From the NCBI GenBank assembly GCA_947069175.1, contig CAMTDV010000012.1:37914341-37978340 (forward strand): a DNA stretch of 64,000 bases, read 5' to 3'. The notes beneath the pieces were generated by a model, which was not told the DNA's origin, did not search any database, and saw nothing but the letters and a program-made list of their open reading frames with translations. Numbering within the stretch: position 1 is the stretch's first letter; every line of letters begins with the position of its first letter. The position numbers and the translations under genes are program-made. Positions 35,621 through 46,558 of the stretch are shown piece after piece. This stretch comes from Scalesia atractyloides. Its lineage: Eukaryota; Streptophyta; Magnoliopsida; Asterales; Asteraceae.

Positions 35621-35709
35621 AAATAATCTTGTTTTTAATTATATTTATATACTTATTCAGCTTAACCGAAATTCTTTTAATTGCAAAAACATTTTAATTC
35701 AACAAACCG

Positions 35710-35790
35710 GTGCCAGTGACGGGTTTCGAACTCGCGACGTGTGACTTAGTGTTGCACACAGTCCACCGCTGGACTGTGTGTCTAACCTGG
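35710..35790 (-). other. tRNA-like module T2 in LTR 3
   Basis: Same as 21725-21805. Confidence 0.5.
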
Positions 35791-35878
35791 TTATTATCTC
35801 GGTTTTTATTATACTTAATATCTAACTGAGTTGACCCGGTTTAGTTTTTAAACAAAAAGGCATTTTATTATATAAGGA

Positions 35879-35957
35879 GTGCGTGTATCAGGGATCGAAC
35901 TCGGACATGCGTATATGTTTTGCACACAGTCCACCGCTGGACTGTGTGTCTAACCCG
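35879..35957 (-). other. tRNA-like module T3 in LTR 3
   Basis: As 21894-21973 but one base shorter just before the B-box (CCGAGTTC). Confidence 0.5.
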
Positions 35958-36799
35958 TTCATTTTACTGGTTTTAAATAAACTTATAACTTAATTAACTT
36001 CGTCTTCTTCATTCAAATTACAGTCAACTGATTCACTAATCCGTTCCTTGTTTTTACGATTTACAAACATTCTTAAAGCTTAAATGAAATGGCAGAGACG
36101 GTAATTAGAGGTGAACATACCGATGAACGGTTTATTTCAGATTTCCGGCAATGTGTCGGTCCCTGTTTTTATGCTCTTCAACTGAACAAGACAATTAACT
36201 GTTTTTATTAGCTAATCGTGAAATTGAAGTGATCAGCAAATGTTAACAGAGGGTTTGAATGCCCTTACCGATTCTCAGATGAAAATAGAGATTTCAGAAT
36301 TTTTCCGGCGAACTGAAATTAGCTGAATACAGTGCCTGAATTTGATTTCAATTGAGAGGTTTAAGTTAGAAATAGCCTAACAATTGTTGAACTACAATGA
36401 TATTGAAAGATTTACCGTTTGAGGATGAATACGGTTTTCCGGCGAAGTTTGCAGAAAATTCCGAGGAGCTGATTTAAGCGTTCTGATGGTCTGAAAATGT
36501 GACGAAAGTGAAATGGGATGCTGGTATGATATTTCTGATTCGCGAGAGTGGTCTTGAGTTGAAGTAATCTGGACTTGATTACTTTTCGGTTATAAAAACC
36601 GATAATGATGAGACTTGATGCTCAATCAATTCCGACTTGATTAAAAGTCGTCGGTGCATCGGTTATAAACTGAATGTGCGAGTAAATAAGCGATTTGACG
36701 ATTGATTTGCCGATTTCCGTTTCTCAGTTGGCGCAAACCGGTTTAACCGAGTTTGTGTATAAATCTCATTTGTTTCCTAGAGATAACAGAAAACACAAA

Positions 36800-36879
36800 G
36801 TGGCGGAGTGGTGATGTGAGTGTGTGTTAAGTCGTTGGGGTTGTTCTGGCTGACCCGGGTTCGAGTCCCGGCAGCAACA
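36800..36879 (+). other. tRNA-like module T4 in LTR 3
   Basis: As 22813-22892; the downstream T-run is interrupted (seven T at 36882-36888). Confidence 0.65.
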
Positions 36880-37066
36880 TATTTTTTTATTTATTTTGTT
36901 TTAACTTTTTATCAAATATAATTTTTATAGTTTGGTTTATTTATTAATTATGTATCATTTTAAATCAAAATAATCATAAATATTCAACGTAACTTTTATA
37001 ACTTGATATTCGATTACAAAACGGAGCGGGTTTTGAAAACTCGTTTTTGACAAATGTTACAGGATT

Positions 37067-38332
37067 CCCTCCAACTCTTCTTATTCCTCTTTGCAAAACT
37101 CCTACTTATGTCTTGCAGACGGTATTGGGGTAGAGGAGGTCTACTGGAGTTTAGGTTGTGCTCCGTCTGCGCGTAGACCTTTGCTGTCGCCATTAGTTTC
37201 TCCGAGCGTTTTGGGAGGCCAATAGCGGACAGCGTATTTGAATTGTGCGCGAATCAAGTCTTCATTCACATCTCCAAGTTCCAACACCTCTTTATTGTAG
37301 CGGGTGATGAACTCTTCGAGACTTTCATCATCCCGCCTCCAGATATTCATGACGTCAGAGGAATCTCTGACGTACCGCCATTGTTGGCTGGAATGCGTTA
37401 GGAACCTGTTTTTGAGATTGTTCCATTACGTAAGCTTACCTGTGGGTAAGTTGTCAAACCATAGGCGCACAGCGCTTGTAAGAGTTTGTACAAAAAGGTG
37501 ACACCACATGGGTAGTGTCCAACCTCCGATGAGACCTGCACCTGTGAGTACGCGCATGTGGTCGTCTGGGTCTGTCAACCCATTAAACTTATCAACATTG
37601 GAGGGTAGTTTCGCGCGCTCTAGTGGCGCGAGCGCGATCTCCTTTATAAACTTTAAGTGTTCGGTTGCTTCAACCGGCATGCAGATCAGATTGTAGTTAT
37701 ACTCCGCCTTTGGGTTGTACACAGCCCGTGGCGTAGGCTTGTAAGCAGCATCATCTTTAGGCAGCCGGTAAAACACACTGGCGCTGTTACCCTCGCCATA
37801 TGTCCTGTCCTCCTCACGCTGGGTGTCCCGCCCCTCTAGAGGACGCGGGCCCAGCCATGAGTGGATAAACGCTCGCCTGTGAGTGTTTGACTCATATTTT
37901 GGCAGCGATTGAAAATACTCCGTTTCCCTGGTACGTAGGTGTGAGGGAACACTCGCTCCGGGCGGCGAGTCGTAACTGAGTACTCGTCGTACAGGCGAAG
38001 CATGCACATGAGTTGTGCGTGGATTCGCCTGGCGCAGCGGATGAATTTGTTTGTGCGCAGAGTTGCGCATAGACGGCATTCAGGGCCGTTTGAGATTTGA
38101 CGTACCAAGACATTAGAGTTTCACCCGGAGGTAAAATAGATGTGATTGGTACACAGGGAGTTTCCATTTGAACTTCGAGAGTTACCAGGATGTTCACACG
38201 ACCTGAGTCGTGGTGAACACCAGCATTTCCGGAAGAACCTTCTTCCACTTGTACGTCGGGTCGAGGGGCATGAACTGGGTTCTCGCCCTCAGCTCGAGGA
38301 TCTTGTGGTGTGTTTGATAGAAAATCAGTCAT
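37067..38332 (-). pseudogene. Tat element gag, N-terminal and capsid part, frameshifted and interrupted
   Basis: Starts MTDFLSNTPQDPRAEGENPV at 38332. After a shift near 37950 the capsid part follows: LTDPDDHMRVLTGAGLIGGW, VQTLTSAVRLWFDNLPTGKL, then after another shift DDESLEEFITRYNKEVLELG. These are Retrotrans_gag (PF03732) signatures of Tat elements. The gene is cut at 37062-37066 by the nested insertion and continues at 20416. Confidence 0.82.
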
Positions 38333-38405
38333 TTAAAAGTGAGGTTTGAGAAAAAAACAAACGAGAAACGGATGCAAGAGTGAGTAAAAAATCGGATGGC
38401 GGCAA

Positions 38406-39462
38406 TGAAGAAACACTGGCTGAACCGAGAGGTATCCGTAGATATCTTAGTTACAGCTCAATGTTTCTGCATAAAAGGTTATCTCTCGTTTGCTCTTTAG
38501 GGTGATCTCACTTCAAGCTTTCTGCAACACTGGAAACGACGTTAGCCTCGTCACGGGAGAAAGGGGGAGGGTTTTCTCCGTGACCACACACCAGCGTGAG
38601 AATAAGTATTTGGGATTGAAGGTAATAAGCAAGTAGCAAGTAATTAGTGAGTGAGCTAGAAAACATGTGTGTTACCTTGTGGTGTGATCCTTATTTTATA
38701 GCCGAAGAGAGGTATAGGAGATGGGCTGATGGGCCTTGGGCCTGGGGCTGATGACCAGGATTATCCATTCTGTCTCCTCTGCATCGACCATTAATGGTCT
38801 TTGGAAGGAGGTGCGCTTGGCGCATGGGGAATGGAGCCACGTGTCTTGGCCGCTGTCCTTACCTGTCATCAGCCTGTAGTGGAGATCATGTGACAGTCGC
38901 TGGCGTTAGTTTGGTTGTTGCCACGTGTACATCCTTGCATACAGTCTGCTCTCTGCAATACCTGTTCATTATGCGACGTAGTCTGGCACAACCTGCCGAG
39001 CGGTTATTGGGTCACAGCTCTGCCACTCTGTACCCTTGTATTTGGTCAACGACTCTTTGCGCTTCTCCCTTCCGCGTGGCTTTATCAGTGCTTTCTGGCC
39101 AGCGCGAAGTTGTAGGGATTAAGTCCTTTTCTCAATACTATGAGTTGCTCTCACGTCGGTCTTAGCCTTGTGCAAGGTTTTAGGACTTCACGGCTAGAGA
39201 GTTGTTTGATCCGCGCAGGGTCAAGGTCGTGCGCTTCCAGGTTTAACTTGCCGTTGCGTAGTGTGTACAAGGTTGTGTAACCTACTAGTATCAAAGTTGT
39301 AGTACCAGTGCACGTTGTGCGTAAGGTTTGTTAGGCAACCTGTTGGTTTCAAGAATGGCACACCGTTGCGCGTTGCGCGCAAGATTATTCTTGTGGTATG
39401 TTGTCATTATGAGGGTACGGTCCCTTGCGTAGGTGTAGAGTTTTTGGGACCATACCTCTCCA
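38406..39462 (-). repeat. Tat element LTR, right copy (5' LTR in element sense)
   Basis: 1057 bp, counterpart of 11091-12146; ends CCTCTCCA at 39462. The leader between it and gag is only about 70 bp and shows no primer-binding site I can assign with confidence. Confidence 0.92.
38692..38700 (-). promoter_or_regulatory. candidate TATA box in 5' LTR of Tat element
   Basis: TATAAAATA on the minus strand, same position as in the left LTR; expected start of genomic RNA some 30 bp downstream (lower coordinates). Confidence 0.45.
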
Positions 39463-39669
39463 AATTGTCTTTCACCATAAATTATTTTATCTTGAAAAAG
39501 TATATTAGAAAATGAGTTACAAGTTTAATTAATTAGCTAATCAATGACAATTATAGATTTACCTATATGTCATTTTTAAAAACATTAAATGAAGTAAATA
39601 GAGAATTTCTATTGGTTTAAAAGTTATTCATTTTATTATTACAAAAATGTTCTTCTCATTTGAACCCTC

Positions 39670-39670
<1 letters not shown>
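39463..39670. mobile_element. family C TIR element, right half
   Basis: Continues the element interrupted at 11090: AATTGTCTTTCACCATAAAT follows the break as in the intact copy at 59140-59624. Ends TCTCATTTGAACCCTCT beside a TA microsatellite. Confidence 0.85.

Positions 39671-39709
<39 letters not shown>
39671..39709. repeat. (TA)n microsatellite
   Basis: Nearly pure TA run between the ends of a family C and a family B element. Confidence 0.9.
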
Positions 39710-39712
<3 letters not shown>

Positions 39713-40107
39713 GAGGATTATCTTGAGAACGCTAAATATTGCGAGAACCGTGATAACGAATGAGAAAATCAATCAAAACCATTTTTTTAATACAATCATC
39801 ATTTTAATTAAAATACAACATTAAAAAAAGAAATTACAACATCAAATAATTCATTGCTGCTTTCAAAATAACTCTTACTAGATTTTTTACACATGTATAA
39901 ATATAACAAATTTACACATGTGTAAATTTTCTATATTTGCGAATTCACGTAAATTTAAATGTGTAAATCAAATTTCTAGAATTGTATTTAAATAACAATG
40001 ATAGTATTAAAAAAAATTAATTTCACTTGTTTTTGACCAAGTTTTAGTGGTTTTTTCATTCGTTCTCATGGTTCTCACGATATTTAGTGTTCTCATTTAA
40101 ACCCCAT
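39710..40107. mobile_element. nonautonomous TIR element, family B copy 2
   Basis: Begins GGGGAGGATTATCTTGAGAA and ends TCTCATTTAAACCCCAT; internal sequence follows copy 1 at 10385-10790. Flanked by (TA)n and (TC)n(AC)n. Confidence 0.7.
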
Positions 40108-40144
40108 CCCTCTCTCTCTCACACACACACACATACATATATAT

Positions 40145-40428
40145 AGAGATCGGTTCAAATGAGAACTACCACGAGTTGTGAGAAACGTGAGAACCTTTTC
40201 TTTTCACGCGAGTTGGCCAAAATTTATTTGCAGAAAAGTAGATGAAAATATTATAAACACGTCTGTAATAAAAGTAAAAAAAATTGTCGAATTGGTAGTT
40301 TTGATTGATGCAAGTTTTTTACGCGCTGATGTAAATTTTGTATAAAGATAAATCTTTTTTTGCGTCTCATGTAAATGTGGTGTGCGACATTTTTTTTAAA
40401 GTTTTTCTTTTTTTTTTTGCTGAAGATT
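40145..40428. mobile_element. family A TIR element copy 2, right end missing
   Basis: Left terminus GATCGGTTCAAATGAGAA and body match copy 1 until TTTTTGCTGAA, where a truncated Tat-family LTR begins. Confidence 0.65.
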
Positions 40429-40901
40429 ATGAGTTGCTCTCATGTTGGTCTTCGCGGCTAGAGGATTTGTTTGATCCACGCAGGGTCAAGGGGCCTGCGC
40501 ATCTAAGTCTAACTTGTCGTTGCGCCAAGTACGCAAGGTTCGTTGTGCGACTTGTATGGGTTGGTCTAACTTGCCGTTGCACTGAGTGCGCAAGGTTCAT
40601 TGTGTGACCTTCATGGGTTGGTCTAACTTGCCGTTGCGCTGAGTGCGCAAGGGTTGTTGTGTGACCTGCATGTATCGGTCTAACTTGTCGTTGCGCTGAG
40701 TGCGCAAAGTTCGTTATGTGACCTATTTAGTGTCCAGGTTGCAATACCATTGCGCGTTGTGTGCAAGGTTTGTTAGGAACCTGTTAGTTCCAAGAATGGC
40801 GCACCGTTGCGCATTACGCACAAGGTTATTCTTGTAGTATGTTGTTGTTGAGGGTATGGTTCCTTGCGCAGGCGCAGGGTTTTGGGGACCATACCCCTCC
40901 A
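40429..40901 (-). repeat. truncated LTR related to the Tat element, with expanded internal repeats
   Basis: Its ends match parts of 11820-12146 (ATGAGTTGCTCTCATGTTGG at left, CCATACCCCTCCA at right), but the middle (about 40500-40735) contains four units of about 59 bp around GTCTAACTTG.CGTTGCGC where the complete LTRs have one or two. The other LTR half and any internal region are missing. Confidence 0.75.
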
Positions 40902-42517
40902 CCATGAGTAGGGCAGTTCTGGTAACCGTATCCTTCACACACAAAAAAATGTAGAGTAAAACTCAAAGAAGACATTAGTATCTTGACAAAAACGTTGTAT
41001 AGATAGAAGATTTCGGTTAATTTGTGGAACGTGTAGGATGTTATTAATAGAAAGGGTTTTATTTGGTGAATTGAAAGTGGTGGAGGCAATATGAAGAATA
41101 GGTAAATTGTTTCCATTACCAACAAGAAGTGTATCCTTAGGAAAGAAAGGCCTAGAATTGTCAAAACTAGTGAGATCAGGTGTTGCATGATTGTTTGCAC
41201 CACTATCCAACGGCCAAGATGATGCTTGTGAGTGATGATCAGCAAAGTTCGCTTGTGGAGTTTGTCATGCTGGATGAATTGTTGCTGGGTCACGATTTGG
41301 GCACTATGATAGAACGTGCAATGCCACACATGTTGCAAGAACCATAGACGGTATTCTGACTAGATGCCCAAGCAAGTCTGGAATTGTTACCTGACGAGGA
41401 GCCTGTGTTCTGGTTGTTATAGTTACAACGTCCACGTCAGTTGTTGTTCTTATAGGAACCAAAATCATGATTGGATGGTCCAAGAGCTCTGTAATAGGCC
41501 TGATTATGTTGTTGTGCAGGTTGCACAGCAAAACCTAACTGTGTCATCAGTTATTGAAGTGACTGAACTGATTTAAGTGGTAGTTGAAGGCTGCTTTGTG
41601 AGGCTGAGTTACGGCTGGTTGTAGTCGTGGAGGCTTCGGTAACAGCATGAAGAGTAGGATCAGCCTTCTTTGTAATGTATTCATGATCAGCAAGTACCCC
41701 AGGTTATTCGAGTAAGGTAACCGGAGGGTGTCGTGCAATAAGGGTGGGCTTCAAGTCATTGTATTCTTCCTGAAGGCCTGAAATAATCAGCATAACGACA
41801 TCTTTTTCTTACATAGCTTCACCAATGTTTGCTAATGCATCATTGTATTCTTGGGTTCATGTAATATAAACAACAAATGTTTCATCAGGTTGTATCTCCA
41901 TCTTGAGGATTTGGGTTTTCAGTGTGTATTCTCGTGAAGGTGTATATGGCACGTATGCTAATTCCAAAGAAAGCCATAGGTCACGAGAAGTATCACATTG
42001 TACATGCTTAAAGGAGGCTACAGAGATCGTTGATAGTAGGAGCATGCGGACATGTGCATCATTGGAAACCCATGTCGAAGAGTCAGGGTTCGGTTGTTGT
42101 TTGGGTGGCATTGTATCCTTGTTAGACGAGGAAGCAGCAACAACGGTGGTCTGGGATAGACAGGGAAGAGTTATGAGAAAAGGTTTTATCATGGTTTTTC
42201 AATATCCATAATTGGTGAGACTTAGGGTAAATCCGAACTTGTGAGAATTATGATTTTTTTTCTCACTGTGGTGAAGGAGATTATAGCCTTGGTGACTGAT
42301 AAGCTAGTACTGTGAAAAAGAAGAAATCTAGATACTGCTGTTGTGAAGGAAAAAGGTCGTTGTGAAGAAATCTTGATGCTACTGTTGTGAAGAAATTGTT
42401 GCTGTATTGTGAGAAGCAAGGTTGTATTGATTGTGAAAGTAGCAGGGGTTGTCGTTGTGTTATGATTGGAAGAAAAACAAAGGAGAGAGAAAATGGCGGC
42501 AATTAGGTTTAGGTCCA
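40902..42517 (-). pseudogene. Ty1/copia gag and protease fragment
   Basis: Minus-strand remnants: gag (UBN2-like) with NDAHVRMLLLSTIS and CDTSRDLWLSLELAYV (41857-42192), a linker, then aspartic protease/GAG-pre-integrase region with LDSGANNHATPDLTSF, NGNNLPI and INNILHVPQINRNLLSI (40935-41215). Frames are broken several times. Integrase, RT and RNase H are absent: the fragment is cut by the truncated LTR at 40901. Confidence 0.8.
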
Positions 42518-42532
42518 AGAGCGTACGTACAA

Positions 42533-42542
42533 TCTGATACCA
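42533..42542 (-). other. primer-binding site of copia fragment
   Basis: TGGTATCAGA on the minus strand, upstream of the copia gag. Confidence 0.6.
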
Positions 42543-42544
42543 TA

Positions 42545-42652
42545 ATATTTGTATTGTGTAATTGAGATTTGTACCTGAATAATATGAGAACTATAGGAGG
42601 TCCTATATATATGACAATCACAACCTAATAACAGGAACAATCATATATATGT
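42545..42652 (-). repeat. partial copia LTR
   Basis: About 108 bp between the PBS and a family A element, with a TATATATAGGACC box. The rest of the LTR is missing. Confidence 0.5.
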
Positions 42653-42998
42653 TGTGAGAACAGTGAGAGCTTTTTCTTACCGCGCGAGTTGTGGCAAAAT
42701 TTTTCTACACAAACGTAGGTAAAAATATTATAAACAGATTTGTAAAAAAAAGTAACAAAAAATTGTCGAGTCGGTAGTTTTGATTGATTAATGTTTTTTA
42801 CGTGCTGGTATAAATTTTGTACGAAGATAAATATTTTTTATGTCTAATATAAATGTGGGTATGCGGCATTTTTTAACTTTTTTTTTTTGCTGAAACAAGT
42901 GATTTTTTATGACTTTTGAGAAAAAAAATTCGAAAAAACTTTTGAATGGCCTAGTTCTCACGGTTCTTACAATTAAAAATGGATATTATTTTAACTCA
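42653..42998. mobile_element. family A TIR element copy 3, left end missing
   Basis: Starts inside the left inverted end (GTGAGAACAGTGAGAGC) and follows copy 1 to ATTATTTTAACTC beside ATATATATA. Confidence 0.6.
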
Positions 42999-43100
42999 TA
43001 TATATATAGTGTATGTGTGTGTGTTTGTAAATTACCATCTAATAAATAATAATAATAATAATAATATTCTATAAAGTATATTAAAACAAAGAGTTAAATG

Positions 43101-44178
43101 CCCGAATGGTACTTGTGGTTTTGTAAAATAACACCTATAGTCCCAAACTTTTGAAATTACACTTGTGGTCCTTGTGGTTTGACAGTTTGTTACTTGGATA
43201 GTCTCTAGAGTGGATGGGGGTTAGTTTTCTCCGTTAAGTTGCTTTTATTAAAATTATGAAAAATCACATACACACATATATAAACACTGACTCTCTCTAA
43301 CACACACACTGATTCTCTCTCTATCTATTTCTTTCTCTCTCTCTCTCTCAGAAAAGCCCCACCACCAACTACCATCACCAGCACCACCGCTGCCACACCA
43401 CCGCCACCACCACCACCACTTTTTTCAAATTCGGCAATCACCATACCCGACGTAGCGATTACCACTATGAACACAAATCTGGTAACCCCACACCATTTGT
43501 TTGTCGAGATTTGAAACCAGGTTTGAATATGGAGGTTTAGGGCTTCAATGTTGGGTTTGAATTTGGGGGTTGATACTTTGATTTCGAGTTACAATGATTT
43601 GGAATTATTTATATATGTTGTTTGATCGGATTTACATTGATATGGGTTTGAATTTGGAGGTTTGATACGGTGGTGTGTGGTTGAGTGAGCGGTGGTTGTG
43701 GTCGAGTGAAGGCGGTGGTTGTGGTGGTCGAATGAAAGCGGTGGTGGTGGGGGTGTTTGAAGATGAATGTGGTGGTGGTGAGGGTGTTTGCAGGTGAATA
43801 TGACGGAGAAGAACGAGGTGGTTCTGGTGGTCGAGTGAATCGGTGGTGGGTTTAGGTTAGAGGTGGTGCGGCGGTGGTAGGTTCAGGTTGGAGGTGGTGG
43901 GTTTAAGGTGGAGGTGGGTGGCTATGGTGATGGTCGCATTTTTTTATAAGGGGGGGGTGAACAAGGTGGGCCCTACACTTTTAATAATCTATATTGGTTT
44001 TTTTATTTTTATATGGAGGGTAAATAAGTAATTTTAGATAGACTTAACGGAGAAAACTAACCCCCATCTACTCTAGAGAGTATCCGAGTAACAAAATGTC
44101 AAACTACAGAAACCACCGGTATAATTTAAAAAAAAAGTTAAGAACTATGATGTTATTTTAAAAAACAACAATATTCGA
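43101..44178. mobile_element. 1.08 kb TIR element with ~150-bp inverted ends
   Basis: Left 43101-43250 and right 44030-44178 are inverted copies sharing GTTACTTGGATA.TCTCTAGAG and GATGGGGGTTAGTTTTCTCC. The interior has a (TC)n run, a CCACCA-rich stretch (43365-43425) and a GGTGGT-rich stretch (43670-43925) that could pair with it. No transposase; nonautonomous. Confidence 0.65.
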
Positions 44179-45246
44179 AAATTTTACTTTATAACAAAAC
44201 ATTTTAGTGACACCTGAAAACCACTTGGCTTTGGTATCTCCTCAAAACACCTTGATTGCATTTAGGCGGGATTACACCACACCTCTTCATCCGCCTTTTC
44301 TTTTGTCACCAGCAATTGAAAACCCTAATTTGGTTCACAGTCAATCACCCTACGTGATTCAGACCTTCCTTATTTCCCCCTTTTTTCTTTCATCGTTCTC
44401 AAAGAAAACCCTAAATGGCGCCTCACAATTTCTCGAATCACCGCAAGGTGCGTACCCGTTTACTCATGTGTATCCACTTTTTCTTATACACGCCTCTGAT
44501 CCGCTCATTCTCTTTTATCTTTCTCAGATCTCACAATCACGAACCCTAATTCTAAAGGAGGCGATTATCAGACACTTTCATCACCCACCATATCAATCTA
44601 AAAACGGAAAAGCCATAGCCTTCAGTTTCAAGCTTTTGATTGTTTTCTTCGGGTCTTGATTCAAAATTTCAGACTATTAGTTTCATTCGCAAGCACGAAC
44701 AAATCAACAATGATTATACTTCGACTATGCTTCTGAAATCAGGTAATCGGTTGATTGCAATCATCATCAATTTTTGCAATTTTATCTAATTGCCATTCGT
44801 TATTTGATGTGTGATTGTGTTTTGTTTGATTGGATGTATGAATTGTTAAAGTCCACTATGATTCTGTTCCCAAATCGGACCAACTTACAATCATGTCCCC
44901 CCTCTGGTATGTATCTTCCTAAATCTACCCTATAGACGAACGAATTAGTTTGGAAAACATATGCTTGTTGATTATTGTTAGAAATTAGGGGTTAGTTGAA
45001 CTTTGTCAAGTGATTTTATTCACACAAGTGAAGAACCATTATGTGATTGCTTGGTTTTATCTCTGGACGAATTATATGTATGCAATTGTATATTCAAGGA
45101 ACCACGTAATCAGCTGCTCTCTGTTAGCTTTCCTCTTATTTTGAATTGCGAAAGGAGGTTAATTTGTTCTAACTGCTTTATCTGCTCGACAGCAACAGCG
45201 CCGACCATGTGTTCTGGTTCAGTGAAGCAGCTTAGAGGGGTTAGGG

Positions 45247-45371
45247 TTTTTATATTTAACAGACTTTTGGGTGTAGTTTGGGCTGAACCAGGTATGCATG
45301 CATTCTTTTTAGTCAGATCGGGTCTTCCATGTTTTTATATTTAACAGACTTTTGTGTGTAGTTTGGGCTGC
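45247..45371 (+). repeat. direct repeat, two ~40-bp copies
   Basis: About 45247-45285 and 45331-45371: TTTTATATTTAACAGACTTT then GTGTAGTTTGGGCTG, one mismatch. Confidence 0.8.
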
Positions 45372-46410
45372 GATTCCGACAACATCGATTTGAATAAGGA
45401 TTGGAATCAGGTACCTTTGATACAACACATATGTGTTGCAGGCGATTGTTAGTTGTTTTGAAGTTTTTGTTAAGGCATTGAAATATTATACGTTTCGAAT
45501 CTTTTTCTAAACATATTGTTAAATTTTATTCAAAACACGATATCTTTTTTTTACTTGCTGTATAATAGCCCGACTAACATGTTATATTTGAACTCAATTG
45601 GTTGGTTCGGTTACGATTAGCAGCTTTGCTTCTCGGGTTTTGGGTAGCTTCGGTCCAGTTCCCACCATTAACGTCTAAGGTCAGCTCCCAAAGCATCCCC
45701 ATATATGATCACTTGCAGATTTTTTTGTCAAATTTATGAATTCACTACTAGGATTCATTGCAAAGCTTTTTGTCGTCATAAAGTTATGATTTTATATGTA
45801 CTCCTTTTTAATATGGTTTTAGATTAACGGTGGTCATCGGCTTTCTTGCTCATTGACTGTTACATGATCTGCTGTTTTCTTAAATTTTGATATGCTTTGG
45901 TGAGTAATTTGCTTCCTCAATTCAAATAATTTGCAAGTATGTTATGAAAACAGGAGCTTTAGTTAAGTATCTTTATAGTTCACAAGTGAAATTAATATGT
46001 AAATGGGTCACTAAAAGATAGGATTTGAATTAGAGTATGTAATAGCAAAACAGAGAGTTTAGCTAATCCAATATAAAAGAAGCTGACTTTGTTTATTTTG
46101 CACATGGTTCAAACCTAAAAGTCAACGTTAAAACAATTTAACACTCTTTATAGCAAAAAACAAACACACACTCACAAACTAAGTTAAAATTCTTTTGTAA
46201 TTACAGCACATATTTATATTGCTGTATTTCATAGTAAATAACTATATTCTAAAGATTTGAATAAAAATTTCAATTAAAAAGTCATGAGAAACATTGCAAG
46301 GTATTACCGAATTAACATTTGTGCATGACACTTCCATTCCATATATTTTCTTTGTTCTGTAAGCATATTTAGTCTCCTCATTTAAATTTACTAGTTGTTT
46401 CATGTTAAGT

Positions 46411-46558
46411 TCGGTTAGATTTATTTTGTTATGAAGCAAGAGTATTAACATGACTGATGACTCTGTTAGTTCACATAGTGCAAGATCGGTTAGATTTATT
46501 TTGTTATGAAGCAAGAGTATAACATGACTGATGACTATGTTAGTTCACATAGTGCATA
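46411..46558. repeat. 75-bp tandem duplication
   Basis: 46411-46485 and 46486-46558 differ at a few positions; each contains TATTTTGTTATGAAGCAAGA. Confidence 0.85.

Larger units (their letters stand above)
20417..37061 (-). mobile_element. nested chromodomain Ty3/gypsy (Tekay/Del-like) tandem: LTR-int-LTR-int-LTR
   Basis: Begins TGTCACACCCCGACCC and ends AAATGTTACA, flanked by a perfect 5-bp duplication GGATT (20412-20416 and 37062-37066), inside the outer gag. Three LTRs (20417-23073, 27407-30065, 34403-37061) alternate with two nearly identical internal regions of about 4.33 kb, all minus-sense. A single flanking duplication around the whole tandem means one insertion that later expanded, or insertion of a preformed dimer. 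Initiator-Met PBS and polypurine tract are present in each unit. Integrase is missing from both. Near-identity of all copies points to a young insertion. Confidence 0.93.
34403..37061 (-). repeat. nested element LTR 3 (2659 bp, 5' LTR of the tandem)
   Basis: Carries the most private variants of the three, e.g. a 3-base loss near 35047, CCGAGGAG near 36463 and GTTGAAGTAA near 36558, plus a one-base loss in module T3. Confidence 0.95.
11091..39462 (-). mobile_element. Ty3/gypsy LTR retrotransposon, Tat lineage, 28.4 kb including nested insertion
   Basis: Two direct LTRs of 1056 and 1057 bp (11091-12146 and 38406-39462) bound the unit, reading TG..CA. The left flank ends AATTA and the right begins AATTG, a 5-bp target duplication with one mismatch. 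Sense is minus: gag (37067-38332), then after a nested insertion gag C-terminus, protease, reverse transcriptase, two RNase H domains and integrase (16231-20416), then an antisense gene (12689-15794). The second, archaeal-type RNase H and the antisense PF04195-type gene are Tat-lineage hallmarks. Coding regions carry many frameshifts and stops. Own length without the nested unit is about 11.7 kb. Confidence 0.9.

Noticed and set aside
38333..38405. Primer-binding site of the outer Tat element
   Set aside because: The bases after the LTR (TTGCCGCCATCC in element sense) do not clearly match a tRNA 3' end, so none is annotated.
44207..44659. 150-codon frame as a protein gene
   Set aside because: Looks like translated 5' leader sequence with AACCCTAA motifs; no domain recognised. 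Left as part of an unassigned region.
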